64,000 nt of DNA from Tichowtungia sp964398915 (GTDB lineage: Bacteria; Verrucomicrobiota; Kiritimatiellia; Kiritimatiellales; Tichowtungiaceae). The notes under the pieces were generated by a model. That model did no database searches and was not told the DNA's origin. It was given only the letters and a program-made list of their open reading frames with translations. Below, in pieces: positions 1-9,092 of this stretch. Positions within the stretch are counted from its first letter, which is position 1. Every line of letters begins with the position of its first letter. The stretch lies in NCBI GenBank assembly GCA_964398915.1, contig CAYNOR010000005.1, positions 1-64,000 on the forward strand, read 5' to 3'. The position numbers and the translations under genes are program-made.

Positions 1-124
1 TCGAATCGGCCCGTTTGCCGAGAACCGATGCCTGCATAAAGGCCCACTTCAGATATCACCGCCTCCGGCGGTTCAGAGTGATGCTGGTCGTTCGGCCTGA
101 CGCCCTGCCCCTGACTCCTGATCA
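1..124. other. Left-edge sequence, no gene recognised
   Basis: No coding region is supported here. Positions 88-121 hold a C-rich run of near-repeats (ctgacgccctgcccctgact) resembling the short shuffled-repeat junk seen inside uvrA and near 41.15 kb. It may be the tail of a dispersed repeat downstream of the dNTPase gene. Confidence 0.3.
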
Positions 125-1270
125 CTACGCACCGATACCATACTTTAGACACTCTTCGAGGGCGTAGCGGTCGGTGCAGCCGGCGACGTAGTCGCAGACG
201 GTGCGCATGAGGCCTTCTTCCGGAATCCGCGCCAATGCTTTGCGCCCCATGGTTTCGGGATGTTTGACGTAGTGCAAGAAGAGTCCGTGCATCAGGGCGA
301 CCGCTTCACGATTAGCATCCAGAACCGTCGGATGTTCATAGAGCTGCCGGTACATAAACTTTGAAAATTCGTCGAGCAGTCCGCTCATTTCGTCGCCAAA
401 GGTAATGAGCCGCTCCGGCGCGGTCATAACGGCGGCGATCGTCTTTGGACGGTGCTTCTCGATGCGGAGATGTCCTTCGCGCAGAACATCCTGCGCCTGC
501 AGGTCGAGCAGGTTGCGGATGGTGATACGCAGAAAGTGTCCGGTATCGAGTGCGGCGTACTGTTCGCGGGTACGTCCGGAGGCCATCCGCCAGAAGGCCT
601 GCTGTTCGAGCTGGTCGAGTGTGATAAGGCCGGCTTCAAGACCATCGTCTACGTCATGGGCATGATACGTGATATCATCGGCAATGTCGGCGATCTGCGC
701 TTCCAGATATTGGAACGGGCCGATCGGACGGCCCTCCAGTTCAGCCTCGGGACGGGAGGCTTGGTGTTTGAGCAGTCCGGCACGCACCTCCCAGGTGAGA
801 TTAAGGCCGGGGAATCCCGGATATTGATATTCAAGTTTTTCGACAGCGCGCAGACTCTGAAGGTTATGGTCAAATCCGCCGTGATCTTTCATCAGCTCAT
901 CAAGGACGTATTCGCCGCGGTGGCCGAACGGGCTGTGGCCGACATCGTGCGCAAGGCAGATGGTTTCGGTGAGATCTTCATTGACGCGGAAAGCGCGCGC
1001 CAGCGTCCGGCCGACGGCGGCCATTTCGATGGTATGGGTCAGCCGGGTCCGGTAGTGGTCGGCCGTTCCGTTGACGAAAACCTGCGTTTTATATTCGAGC
1101 CGGCGAAAACAGCGGCTGTGCAGAATACGGTCGCGGTCGCGCTGGAAACAGGGCCGCACCGGATGATCCGGCTCCGGATACAACCGGCCGAGGCTGCGGG
1201 CGCTGTGCGCAGCGTACGGCGCGAGGTCGCGTGCTTCGAGCTTTTCCCATTCCTGTCTGGCGTGTGTCAT
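125..1270 (-). CDS. dgt: dGTPase-like HD-domain dNTP triphosphohydrolase
   Basis: The predicted enzyme hydrolyses dNTPs to deoxynucleosides and triphosphate, a cytosolic role in nucleotide pool control. The 381 residues match the shorter dGTPase-like family rather than the roughly 500-residue E. coli Dgt. The HD metal site is visible: His79 in RLTHTIEM, then the His-Asp pair near 108-109 in LAHDVGHSPFGH, and a later ADIADDITYHAHDVDDGL segment typical of the family. The gene is divergent from the Nudix gene, with about 100 nt between start codons. Family assignment is firm; which dNTP is preferred cannot be read from sequence. Confidence 0.93.
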   Translation of the reverse strand: MTHARQEWEKLEARDLAPYAAHSARSLGRLYPEPDHPVRPCFQRDRDRILHSRCFRRLEYKTQVFVNGTADHYRTRLTHTIEMAAVGRTLARAFRVNEDLTETICLAHDVGHSPFGHRGEYVLDELMKDHGGFDHNLQSLRAVEKLEYQYPGFPGLNLTWEVRAGLLKHQASRPEAELEGRPIGPFQYLEAQIADIADDITYHAHDVDDGLEAGLITLDQLEQQAFWRMASGRTREQYAALDTGHFLRITIRNLLDLQAQDVLREGHLRIEKHRPKTIAAVMTAPERLITFGDEMSGLLDEFSKFMYRQLYEHPTVLDANREAVALMHGLFLHYVKHPETMGRKALARIPEEGLMRTVCDYVAGCTDRYALEECLKYGIGA

Positions 1271-1370
1271 GGCGGCATTCTAACCCTTCCGCCTTATTTG
1301 ACAAATGACACGGTACGGTTTTTTCGTCTATTCTGCATCTGGTAGCATCGCCGATAGGGAGACACAAAAT

Positions 1371-1919
1371 ATGTACGAGAAAACGATCAGTAAAAAAACA
1401 GTGTTTGAAGGCCGCATTCTAAGTTTGGATGTTTTGGACGTAGAACTTGCAGACGGACGGACCGGTACACGGGAAATTATACGCCACGGGGCGGCAGTCG
1501 CAGTGGTCGCCCGGCGGCGCGATGGACGGTTTGTTTTTATCCGTCAGTTCCGCAAAGCCATGGAGCGCGTCTGTTTTGAAGTGATGGCCGGGAATGTCGA
1601 TCCCTGTGAAGAGATGGAAGCCGCCGCCATTCGCGAGCTGAAAGAAGAAACCGGCTACGTACCCGACTCGATTCGCTTTCTCTCATCGATCTATCCGTCG
1701 GTCGGCTACTGCACAGAACGAATCGATATTTTTTATGCCGATGTCCACGAGCCGGGGGAAACGGACTTCGATCCCGACGAACATATCGAAACCGTCCTCG
1801 TCACGGAACAGGAAATGGACAACCTGATCCGCTCCGGAAAAGTGGACGACGCCAAGACGCTCGCCGCATGGATGCTCTGGAAAATATCGAATATTGAACA
1901 AGGAACCGCAGAATGGTGA
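1371..1919 (+). CDS. Nudix hydrolase, ADP-ribose pyrophosphatase type
   Basis: This 182-residue protein carries a complete Nudix box, GNVDPCEEMEAAAIRELKEE followed by TGY, fitting GX5EX7REUXEEXGU, which binds the catalytic metal. The upstream IRHGAAVAVVA segment and the box position resemble ADP-ribose or sugar-nucleotide pyrophosphatases (NudF-like). The reading frame is open further upstream, but the ATG at 1371 follows AGGGAGA at 1356-1362 with good spacing and starts the conserved fold, so this start is preferred. The likely job is sanitising nucleotide-sugar by-products. The exact substrate is uncertain. Confidence 0.88.
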   Translation: MYEKTISKKTVFEGRILSLDVLDVELADGRTGTREIIRHGAAVAVVARRRDGRFVFIRQFRKAMERVCFEVMAGNVDPCEEMEAAAIRELKEETGYVPDSIRFLSSIYPSVGYCTERIDIFYADVHEPGETDFDPDEHIETVLVTEQEMDNLIRSGKVDDAKTLAAWMLWKISNIEQGTAEW

Positions 1920-1969
1920 AGGAATAAAATTCTTCGGACTTCTTCATTCCCTGTTCGGCGTTCTGCGGT

Positions 1970-2293
1970 TCAAACCGCCAGCAAACCGGTCAACTGCAGA
2001 ACGAAGAGGGCAGCACAGATTCCGCACAATACCAACGACCAGATTGGCAACGGGCTTTTATCGTCAGCCCGGCGGGTCATTTTTGACCAAGTCGCCAACA
2101 GCGCCAACGCAAAGGTCAGTCCCACCGCCGCCAAAAACGCCAGCTGATTTTTTCCTGCATGCGGAGCACTGGCGCCGGCCCGGCCCACCAGAGGCAGCAA
2201 CATGCAGTTAAAAAAGAAAGAAATCCCAGCCGCCACAGTCAATGCACTGCCAACAGCCGGTTTCTGAAGAGTTTTCTTAAGTTCAGGATTCAT
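1970..2293 (-). CDS. Small three-helix membrane protein, unknown function
   Basis: The 107-residue product has three hydrophobic stretches (about residues 15-37, 50-66 and 83-105) separated by a short basic loop, so it is probably an inner-membrane protein. I recognise no family. It lies convergent with the Nudix gene and divergent from uvrA, so it forms its own transcription unit. The upstream GGGCGGCC is a poor ribosome site. Coding status rests on frame length, hydrophobic periodicity and lack of a better gene in the interval. Confidence 0.55.
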   Translation of the reverse strand: MNPELKKTLQKPAVGSALTVAAGISFFFNCMLLPLVGRAGASAPHAGKNQLAFLAAVGLTFALALLATWSKMTRRADDKSPLPIWSLVLCGICAALFVLQLTGLLAV

Positions 2294-2331
2294 GGCCGCC
2301 CGTTATAGCCCAAAACTGCCGCCAAACAAGA

Positions 2332-2351
2332 TTTTTCCAATCCGCGGAAAA
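2332..2351. repeat. TTTTCC/GGAAAA inverted repeat before uvrA
   Basis: TTTTCC (2333-2338) and GGAAAA (2346-2351) flank seven bases about 40 nt ahead of the uvrA start. Similar TTCCAAnnnTTGGAA palindromes occur at 41037-41055, 42087-42105 and, more weakly, 42430-42443. It is therefore more likely a dispersed repeat than a gene-specific operator. A LexA-type operator for uvrA cannot be excluded from sequence alone. Confidence 0.4.
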
Positions 2352-2391
2352 GAGGTATGGTTCTTTTTGAACCCCTTGGGAGATTTTTAAC

Positions 2392-5319
2392 ATGAGCGAC
2401 AAATGGATTATTGTAAGCGGCGCGCGGGAGCATAACCTAAAAAACATCACCGTGCGCATTCCGCGCAATAAGCTGACCGTCATCACGGGGCTGAGCGGCT
2501 CGGGTAAATCGTCACTGGCCTTTGACACGCTTTACGCCGAAGGGCAGCGGAAGTATGTCGAAAGCCTTTCGGCCTATGCCCGCCAGTTCCTTGAACAGAT
2601 GCAGAAACCGGAGGTCGATACCATCGAAGGACTTTCTCCCGCCATTTCGATTGAACAGCGTACAGCCGGCTCTAATCCGCGTTCCATCGTCGCCACCACC
2701 ACCGAAATCCACGATTACCTCCGCCTGCTGTTTCCAAGCATTGGAAAAGTTCACTGCCCGTCCTGCGGCAAGCCGATCCAGCGGCAGAGCGCTGAAAATA
2801 TTACCGAACAGCTTCTGCTGATTCCGGAAAAAACAAAAGTCATACTGCTCGCGCCGCTGGTGCGCGGACGTAAAGGGCTTCATGAAGAGATTTTCGCCGC
2901 AGCCCGTCGGCAGGGCTTTGTTCGCGTCCGCGTTAACGGCGAACTCTGCGAACTCGACACCCTCCCCGATCTCGACAAAAACAAAAAGCACACCATTGAA
3001 GCGGTAATCGACAGGCTCGTCATCGACCCTTCAACCCGCAGTCGCATCAACGACTCCGTCGAGCTGGCGCTCGCCACCGGCGAAGGCTTGATGATCGCCA
3101 TGACAGAAAACGGCGGCAAATGGACCGATCGGCTTTTTTCAGAGAAAAACGCCTGTCTCGACTGCAACATCAGCTTCGAAACATTTACGCCCAAACACTT
3201 TTCATTCAACAGCCCCTACGGAGCCTGCCCGACCTGTCACGGCCTCGGAAACATGCTCACCTTCGACGAAGAGCTGATCGTCCCCGACGAAACACTTCCG
3301 CTTGAAGAAAGTATTCATCCGTGGCGGCGCGGAGGACGCCGGGCCATCATCTATTATAAAAAACTGCTGGCCGCCGTCGCGGACCATTACGGCATTTCGC
3401 TCAGCACCCCGTTCAACGAACTGCCCGCCGCCTTTAAAAAAATTCTCTTCTACGGCTCCGGTGATGAGCCGATCAGTTACTACCTGCGCCGTCACAAAGT
3501 TCATAAACCGTTTGAGGGACTCATTCCGAACCTTCAACGGAGCTACACCGAGTCCGAAAGTGAATTCAATCAGGAGCGGTTACGCGCCTACATGGGCAAC
3601 CAGCGGTGTACCGCCTGTAACGGCGCACGGCTGCGGCCCGAAACGCTCGCCTGCACCGTCGGCGGAAAAAATATCTACGAAATCTGCACGCTCTCCATCG
3701 AACAGGCGCAGGCCTTTTTCCAATGCCTGGAAAAAGGCAGTGGCAAAGGGCAAGGGGCAAGTGACAAAGGAAAAGACGTCAGAGGTCAAAGATCAGAAGT
3801 CAGCAATCGACAATCGGCAATCGGCAATCGGCAATCTCTCACCCCGGAGGAGTCGCGTATTGCCCGCGACATTCTGAAAGAAATTCAGGCGCGCCTCGGC
3901 TTCATGATAGACGTCGGTCTTGATTACCTCACGCTCGACCGCGAAAGCGGCACCCTCTCCGGCGGCGAAGCGCAGCGTATCCGGCTCGCCACGCAAATCG
4001 GCTCGCGCCTGACCGGAGTGCTCTACGTTCTCGACGAACCGAGCATCGGCCTCCACCAGCGCGATAACGACCGCCTGCTCGCCACGCTCAAGGAACTGCG
4101 CGACCTTGGCAATACCGTCGTCGTTGTCGAACACGATGAACAGACCATCCGCGAGGCAGACTATGTGATCGACCTCGGCCCCGGAGCAGGCGTCCATGGC
4201 GGCGAGATCGTCTTTGCCGGAACACCCGCGCAACTGCTTAAAGCAAAAAATTCTATGACGGCACAATATATGCGCCGCGAAATAGAAATTGAAATTCCCG
4301 CCGAACGGCATAAAGCCGAAAACGGATTCATCGAGATTCGCGGCGCAGCTGAAAATAATCTGAAGAACATCAACGTCAAAATTCCGCTCGGACTGCTCAC
4401 CTGCGTCACCGGCGTTTCGGGCTCCGGGAAAAGCACGCTCGTTGACGATGTGCTGCGCCGCGCACTTTTTCGCCGCTTCTTCGGCTCCAAAGAACGTCCC
4501 GGAAAACATAAGGAACTGCTCGGTGTCGAAAACATCGACAAGGTCATCGTAATAGATCAGTCGCCGATCGGCCGCACGCCGCGCAGCAATCCGGTGACGT
4601 ACACCGGCGCATTCTCCATCATTCGCGACCTCTTCACGCAACTGCCCGCATCCAAAGTGCGCGGCTACGGGCCGGGGCGCTTCAGTTTTAATGTTAAAGG
4701 CGGACGGTGTGAGCACTGTCAGGGCGACGGCCTGCTGAAAATTGAAATGCACTTTCTGCCCGATGTATACGTCACCTGTCCGCAATGCGCGGGAAAACGC
4801 TATAACCGCGAAACACTCGAGGTTCATTACGGCGGCAAAAACATCGCCGAGGTGCTCGCCATGACCATCAACGAAGCGTGCGACTTTTTCGCCGCCATCC
4901 CCGGCATTGAACGCAAGTTGCGCACCCTGCGCGAAACCGGCCTCGGCTATCTCTGCCTCGGACAATCGGCAACCACCCTTTCGGGCGGCGAAGCCCAGCG
5001 CATTAAACTGTCGGCAGAACTCAGCAAAAAAGCGACCGGCAAAACGCTCTACATTCTCGACGAGCCGACCACCGGCCTGCACTTTGCGGACGTCCATAAA
5101 CTCATTCAGGTATTGGAAACTCTGCGCGACGGCGGCAACACGGTACTGGTGATTGAGCATAATCTCGATGTCATCAAACGCGCCGACTGGCTGATCGATC
5201 TCGGCCCTGAAGGCGGCGAACGCGGCGGACGGATTGTCGTCGCCGGAACGCCTGAGAAAGTCGCCAAAACGCCGGAATCTTATACAGGAAAATACCTGGC
5301 GGAAATGCCGGGCTTTTAG
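2392..5319 (+). CDS. uvrA: Excinuclease ABC subunit A (UvrA)
   Basis: This is the damage-recognition ATPase of nucleotide excision repair. Both ABC modules are intact: Walker A GLSGSGKS at residues 33-40 and GVSGSGKS at 674-681, with LSGGEAQRIRLA and LSGGEAQRIKLS signatures. Zinc-binding pairs CPSC, CLDC/CPTC and CEHC/CPQC are present. The 975-residue length exceeds the usual 930-950 because a low-complexity stretch at about residues 446-483 interrupts the segment that normally joins AFFxxL to LTPEESRIAR. That insert is encoded by a dispersed repeat and is in frame. The start follows GGGAG at suitable spacing. The 3' end overlaps the convergent nucleotidyltransferase by 4 nt. Confidence 0.98.
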   Translation: MSDKWIIVSGAREHNLKNITVRIPRNKLTVITGLSGSGKSSLAFDTLYAEGQRKYVESLSAYARQFLEQMQKPEVDTIEGLSPAISIEQRTAGSNPRSIVATTTEIHDYLRLLFPSIGKVHCPSCGKPIQRQSAENITEQLLLIPEKTKVILLAPLVRGRKGLHEEIFAAARRQGFVRVRVNGELCELDTLPDLDKNKKHTIEAVIDRLVIDPSTRSRINDSVELALATGEGLMIAMTENGGKWTDRLFSEKNACLDCNISFETFTPKHFSFNSPYGACPTCHGLGNMLTFDEELIVPDETLPLEESIHPWRRGGRRAIIYYKKLLAAVADHYGISLSTPFNELPAAFKKILFYGSGDEPISYYLRRHKVHKPFEGLIPNLQRSYTESESEFNQERLRAYMGNQRCTACNGARLRPETLACTVGGKNIYEICTLSIEQAQAFFQCLEKGSGKGQGASDKGKDVRGQRSEVSNRQSAIGNRQSLTPEESRIARDILKEIQARLGFMIDVGLDYLTLDRESGTLSGGEAQRIRLATQIGSRLTGVLYVLDEPSIGLHQRDNDRLLATLKELRDLGNTVVVVEHDEQTIREADYVIDLGPGAGVHGGEIVFAGTPAQLLKAKNSMTAQYMRREIEIEIPAERHKAENGFIEIRGAAENNLKNINVKIPLGLLTCVTGVSGSGKSTLVDDVLRRALFRRFFGSKERPGKHKELLGVENIDKVIVIDQSPIGRTPRSNPVTYTGAFSIIRDLFTQLPASKVRGYGPGRFSFNVKGGRCEHCQGDGLLKIEMHFLPDVYVTCPQCAGKRYNRETLEVHYGGKNIAEVLAMTINEACDFFAAIPGIERKLRTLRETGLGYLCLGQSATTLSGGEAQRIKLSAELSKKATGKTLYILDEPTTGLHFADVHKLIQVLETLRDGGNTVLVIEHNLDVIKRADWLIDLGPEGGERGGRIVVAGTPEKVAKTPESYTGKYLAEMPGF
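3736..3836 (+). repeat. In-frame low-complexity repeat inside uvrA
   Basis: The stretch consists of drifting short units: ggcaaaggg/caaggggcaa, then agaggtcaaagatcagaagt, then four near-copies of caatcggcaat. It is translated as GKGQGASDKGKDVRGQRSE followed by VSNRQSAIGNRQS. A related sequence, read on the minus strand, occurs at about 41143-41185, where it would give RGQRTEDRRQRS. The insert leaves the flanking UvrA homology in frame. Confidence 0.8.
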
Positions 5320-6212
5320 GAAACAGCCCAAAGATCGGGCGGATATATTCCGGCGTCAACGAGCGCGCGAATCCCGGCCATAACTTCCGGTTTGTCGGCG
5401 GCGTAGGTGACACCCATCCATTTTTCGTTCGTCGGCAGAACAGCGACCCGTGCTTCGCCGCGCTGGATCATACCGTCCACAACCTCAAGAAGGAAAAATT
5501 CGCTTTTTGGTTCGGTTCCTTTGTATGCAAGAAAATCCTTGAAGCCGTGTTCAAGAAACTCAAACAACTGCGGCGTGAAGCCCCAGGTGTTCATCGAAAC
5601 CATATCGTCGTCAGCCATTTCTCCGCCGTCATAACGGATCACTCCGTCCGGCTTGCGCTCAATGTTGTAGCGCTCGACGATATGCTGAAGCTTCCCGTTC
5701 TTCACATCGCAGTATCCGCGCGCAACACCGCCGTGTTCGGAGAGCGTGTTTTTGATATAGAAGCCCGCCATGCAGAAATCCGTACTGTTCACATCAACAT
5801 TCCGTAACTGTTCCGCCACAATACGGAACGATTCACGACCGTAAAAGTCATCGGCATTGATCACGGCAAACGGTTCGTAAACAACCGGCGCGGCCATCAA
5901 GACGGCCTGTCCGGTGCCCCACGGTTTGGTGCGGCCCGCCGGAACAGAAAATCCGGCAGGAAGTTTGTCCAGCGATTGAAAAACATATTCGACGTTGATT
6001 CGGCCGTCCAGTTTATGGCCAATAACCTCCTTGAAGGCTTCTTCGATATCGGGCCGGATAATGAAGACGACTTTACCGAAGCCCGCCTGAATGGCGTCGT
6101 ACACCGAATAGTCGAGAACGATTTCGCCGGACGGTCCGACCGGATCAATCTGTTTGAGTCCGCCGTAGCGGCTACCGATTCCGGCGGCCATGATAACAAG
6201 AGTTGGTTTCAT
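5316..6212 (-). CDS. Sugar-phosphate nucleotidyltransferase family protein
   Basis: The 298-residue protein begins MKPTLVIMAAGIGSRYGGLK, the GxGxR-type NTP-binding loop of NTP_transferase enzymes that activate sugars for polysaccharide synthesis. An INADDF segment at about residue 100 supplies the metal-binding Asp cluster. In this subfamily the exact sugar is unknown. An ATG 12 nt upstream is in frame, but GGAG with 7-nt spacing points to the ATG at 6212. It overlaps the end of uvrA by 4 nt, tail to tail. The C-terminal segment NEKWMGVTYAADKPEV, a substrate-side motif typical of this subgroup, is intact. Confidence 0.8.
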   Translation of the reverse strand: MKPTLVIMAAGIGSRYGGLKQIDPVGPSGEIVLDYSVYDAIQAGFGKVVFIIRPDIEEAFKEVIGHKLDGRINVEYVFQSLDKLPAGFSVPAGRTKPWGTGQAVLMAAPVVYEPFAVINADDFYGRESFRIVAEQLRNVDVNSTDFCMAGFYIKNTLSEHGGVARGYCDVKNGKLQHIVERYNIERKPDGVIRYDGGEMADDDMVSMNTWGFTPQLFEFLEHGFKDFLAYKGTEPKSEFFLLEVVDGMIQRGEARVAVLPTNEKWMGVTYAADKPEVMAGIRALVDAGIYPPDLWAVS

Positions 6213-6224
6213 TAAGATCTCCAT

Positions 6225-6340
6225 GGAGTATTGGATGAATGGAGCGGTGGATTAATGGAAATCAAAACCGGAAATAAGGAACCGATTCCCCAAAGCGGGC
6301 TCCCGCCCAGCAATCCAATAATCCGATCATCCATTATTCC
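6225..6340. repeat. Dispersed tggat/atcca-type intergenic repeat
   Basis: The gap between the nucleotidyltransferase and the HAD-UbiA gene contains tggatgaatgga and ggattaatgga on the left, and ccaataatccgatcatccat on the right. The two halves are roughly inverted, so the RNA could fold. This short-unit, two-armed layout recurs at 18010-18116. No gene is supported here. Confidence 0.45.
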
Positions 6341-6342
6341 TC

Positions 6343-7785
6343 TCATAGAACCGTTCCCAGGATTAAAACAATGACACTCAGCACGCCGATGATCCACGTC
6401 TGCGGGTCGCGGACGGCGAAGTTGAGCGGATCGTCCGACAGTTCACCGCGACTGGCCAGCAACCAGACACGGGCGATCCAGTAAAGCAGCAGCGGGCAGA
6501 GCAGCCAAAGCAAGGCGGGATGACGATAGAACTGAACCACCTTGTCGCTATTGATGTAAAGAGCGAGTACCAGCACGGAAATACAACCGCTCCCTGCACC
6601 GAAACCGGCCAGCAGCGGCAGGTCGGCTTCGCAGTACCCGCGACCGCGCACACGTACCGCATTGGGTTGTCCCTGTGATGCTTCGCGCAATTCGGCATAG
6701 CGCTTGACCATAGCAAGGCTGAAGAAAAGAAAGATGGAAAGAGCGATCAGCCACGTTGATGTTTCCACCCCATAGGCCGCCGTGCCAGCAAAAATTCGGA
6801 CAGCATACAGTCCGGCCAGCGTCATCACGTCGAGCAGTACAAGCTGTTTAAGCCGCCACGAATAGAGCGTGGTAGTCACCAGATAAATCAGCAATACACC
6901 GGTAAAGGAGGCGGGCAGCAGCTGTGCAGTAGCGAGTGCAGCCAGTACCAGTAAGGGCGCGGCAGCAACCGCCGCCACTAAACTTAGATTTCCCGCTGCA
7001 AACGGCCGGTTCTTTTTGCGCGGATGATGCTGGTCCGCATGCAGATCAAAAAGATCGTTGAATACATAGATAGCCGAGGCGGCGAAACTGAAGGCAAAGA
7101 ACGCCAACACCGCTTTGACATACAAAACGGGCGTTGTCAGTTCGTGCGCCAGCAGCATCGGCAAAAAAATCAAACCATTTTTTGTCCACTGGTGAACGCG
7201 CAAAGCCTTCAGCCAGATTCTCAGCCTTGATGGACGATCTTCGAAAATCCGGGCGGAGCTGTTTTTAAGCGCACGGCGCACCGGCGTGCTGGGATTAACG
7301 GCGATGACTCCGCCTGCGGCCGCCCAAACCGCGAGGTCGTCGGTGGCGTTGCCAGCATAATCAAATCCCTTTTCACCAAAACGGGCAATCAGCGCGTCGC
7401 GTTTACGGCTGGCTTTAAGATTGATTATTCCGTCGCTGGCCATCACGTCAGAAAAAAGACCGAGGTGCTCAGCCACGGCCCGGGCAGGCAGAATGTTGGA
7501 AGCCGTCACCAGAATCAGTTCGCGGCCCTTGGCCCGTTCGCCTTTCAGAAAAGTGAGTAGCCCTGGATGATACGGCAACGCGGCGGGATCAAGCTGGATT
7601 TCCTGCGCAACGCGCTGCTTGAGGGCCGCCAGTCCGTTGGCCGCCCAGTCCGGAATAGAACAGAGCACGGCGGGATGCGTGCGGATGAGCAGCAACAGCG
7701 CTTGAGCAAAAGTATCCGTCTTAACCAGCGTTCCGTCGAGATCGACGCAAAGCGGACGCAATGCAGTTTTAGATGACTCAGACAT
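6343..7785 (-). CDS. HAD phosphatase-UbiA prenyltransferase fusion
   Basis: The N-terminal ~190 residues form a HAD phosphatase: motif I VDLDGTLVKTD, motif II LVTASN, and a YAGNATDDLAVW motif IV. The remainder is a multi-pass UbiA-type prenyltransferase with the Asp-rich motif NDLFDLHADQHHPRKKNRP and a second conserved region around YSWRLKQLVLLDVMTLAG. This resembles decaprenyl-phosphate phosphoribose synthase-like proteins, in which a phosphatase acts on the prenyl-linked phosphosugar. A role in lipid-linked sugar formation for the envelope is therefore plausible. The 480-residue length fits known HAD-UbiA fusions. The substrate is not determined. Confidence 0.85.
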   Translation of the reverse strand: MSESSKTALRPLCVDLDGTLVKTDTFAQALLLLIRTHPAVLCSIPDWAANGLAALKQRVAQEIQLDPAALPYHPGLLTFLKGERAKGRELILVTASNILPARAVAEHLGLFSDVMASDGIINLKASRKRDALIARFGEKGFDYAGNATDDLAVWAAAGGVIAVNPSTPVRRALKNSSARIFEDRPSRLRIWLKALRVHQWTKNGLIFLPMLLAHELTTPVLYVKAVLAFFAFSFAASAIYVFNDLFDLHADQHHPRKKNRPFAAGNLSLVAAVAAAPLLVLAALATAQLLPASFTGVLLIYLVTTTLYSWRLKQLVLLDVMTLAGLYAVRIFAGTAAYGVETSTWLIALSIFLFFSLAMVKRYAELREASQGQPNAVRVRGRGYCEADLPLLAGFGAGSGCISVLVLALYINSDKVVQFYRHPALLWLLCPLLLYWIARVWLLASRGELSDDPLNFAVRDPQTWIIGVLSVIVLILGTVL

Positions 7786-7892
7786 TGCGCGGAAGTATCC
7801 AGAAGTTCGGCGGCGAGTTCAACCCTGTTCTACCCATCTTCCGCTGAGCCTATATGATTGAGCGCTCCGGCTTTAAAAATGCAACCCCAGAA

Positions 7893-7967
7893 TGGCGACC
7901 CCTACGGGAATCGAACCCGTGTTACCAGGATGAAAACCTAGTGTCCTAACCGCTGAACGAAGGGGTC
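7893..7967 (-). tRNA. tRNA-Glu (anticodon TTC)
   Basis: Read on the minus strand, the cloverleaf is complete. The acceptor arms GACCCCT/AGGGGTC pair, the anticodon stem CTAGG/CCTGG encloses loop TTTTCAT with anticodon TTC, and the T arm ACGGG/CCCGT carries loop TTCGATT. The 3' CCA is encoded (tgg at 7893-7895 on the plus strand). The body closely resembles E. coli tRNA-Glu. No sign of an integrated element next to it. Confidence 0.97.
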
Positions 7968-8057
7968 AGCTAAAAAGTGAGGGCGTACGATAACAAACTC
8001 GCGTGCCGGGGCAACATAAAATAACTGTTTTTTTATTTATTCGGTTAAAATAGAATT

Positions 8058-8954
8058 TCACCCTGCGGATTTGCGGTATTCCGACGGGGTTTTTCCGATC
8101 ACCGCACGAAAGGTACGGTTAAAATTGGCAATGTCGGAAAATCCGCAATCATTACAGATGGTAAGAATTTTTTCGTTCGTACCGCGCAGTTTTTGCATGG
8201 CGGCGTCCAATCGGCGCTGTTTAAGATAATCGCCGGTGCTCAGTCCGGTGTATTTTTTGAACTGCCGGCAGAGGTTGGCATCTTTCAGATCGGAAAGCTT
8301 GCAGAGCTGCTCAAGCCGTACCGGTTCAGCATAGTGAGCGTCCAGATAGCGCCGGACCGTTTCCATGCGGGAATTAAAATTTTCCGTGAAGACTTCCGTG
8401 TTCACCGTTGCGGCACGGCAAAGCTCAATCAGAAAAACCCGGAACAGCGCGTCCATGGCGGCGGCGCTCCCCTCAGCTTCATGTTGCTGCTCATTATAAA
8501 GCATACGAAGCAGCTGTCCGGCTTTCTCCGGATTGTCCAGTTGCAGATGAAAAACGCGGTTGAGACGATGCCCCAGCATCGGATGGTTCGGAATCAGCTC
8601 ATGCAGCCGGGAAAAGAACGGTTCCGGCAAAGCGGGCAGAAAATACTTTCTTAGATCCCAGTATATATTCATCAGCTCAACCGGTCCGTTGGGCGTTTTC
8701 ATGGTGTGAAACTGATTGTAGTTAAGAATCGTCAGACCGCCGGCCGACTCATCATAGGTTCGATCCGCCGTGACATGCCGGAAGGTGCCGTTAAACACGA
8801 AGAGAATTTCCACGAAATCGTGCGTATGAAAATCATGCACTTTCTGAGTAAATGCCGGAAAATACTCAAAGGCTAGCCCGGCCGATTGCAGACGATTCGC
8901 AGCTTTTGACCGCCCGTCAGGTGCCCGGATCAGTTGTAGACTTTCACGCTTCAT
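8058..8954 (-). CDS. AraC-family transcriptional regulator
   Basis: The 298-residue protein has an N-terminal cupin-like sensor (HDFVEILFVFNGTFRHV around residues 45-60) and a C-terminal double helix-turn-helix. The second helix-turn-helix carries the family signature region ICNDCGFSDIANFNRTFR followed by GKTPSEYR. Such proteins usually sense a small ligand, often a sugar, and act on nearby genes. No obvious target adjoins it: tRNA-Glu lies downstream and the upstream gap holds a dispersed repeat. The ribosome site before the ATG is weak. Ligand and regulon are unknown. Confidence 0.9.
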   Translation of the reverse strand: MKRESLQLIRAPDGRSKAANRLQSAGLAFEYFPAFTQKVHDFHTHDFVEILFVFNGTFRHVTADRTYDESAGGLTILNYNQFHTMKTPNGPVELMNIYWDLRKYFLPALPEPFFSRLHELIPNHPMLGHRLNRVFHLQLDNPEKAGQLLRMLYNEQQHEAEGSAAAMDALFRVFLIELCRAATVNTEVFTENFNSRMETVRRYLDAHYAEPVRLEQLCKLSDLKDANLCRQFKKYTGLSTGDYLKQRRLDAAMQKLRGTNEKILTICNDCGFSDIANFNRTFRAVIGKTPSEYRKSAG

Positions 8955-9092
8955 CAGAAATAAAATACACCAAGATGCGGGTAGTTAATATGTATTTATT
9001 ACCTGAAGGAAAGCAGAAAAGACTGCGCATCGGAATGCGAAGCCAGGCTGTTGATAAAATCTGGACATTGATCTACCAGCTCATTGTCAAAA

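Noticed and set aside
452..1345. Long plus-strand open frame opposite the dNTPase gene
   Set aside because: It is the antisense of a conserved HD-domain protein, has no recognisable domain and covers the promoter region of the Nudix gene.
3793..5331. 512-codon minus-strand open frame inside uvrA
   Set aside because: Composition is that of a mirror frame of a GC-rich gene; no family features, while uvrA is certain on the other strand.
7893..7967. tRNA-Glu as an attachment site for an integrated element
   Set aside because: No integrase and no repeated tRNA 3' end were seen in the window.
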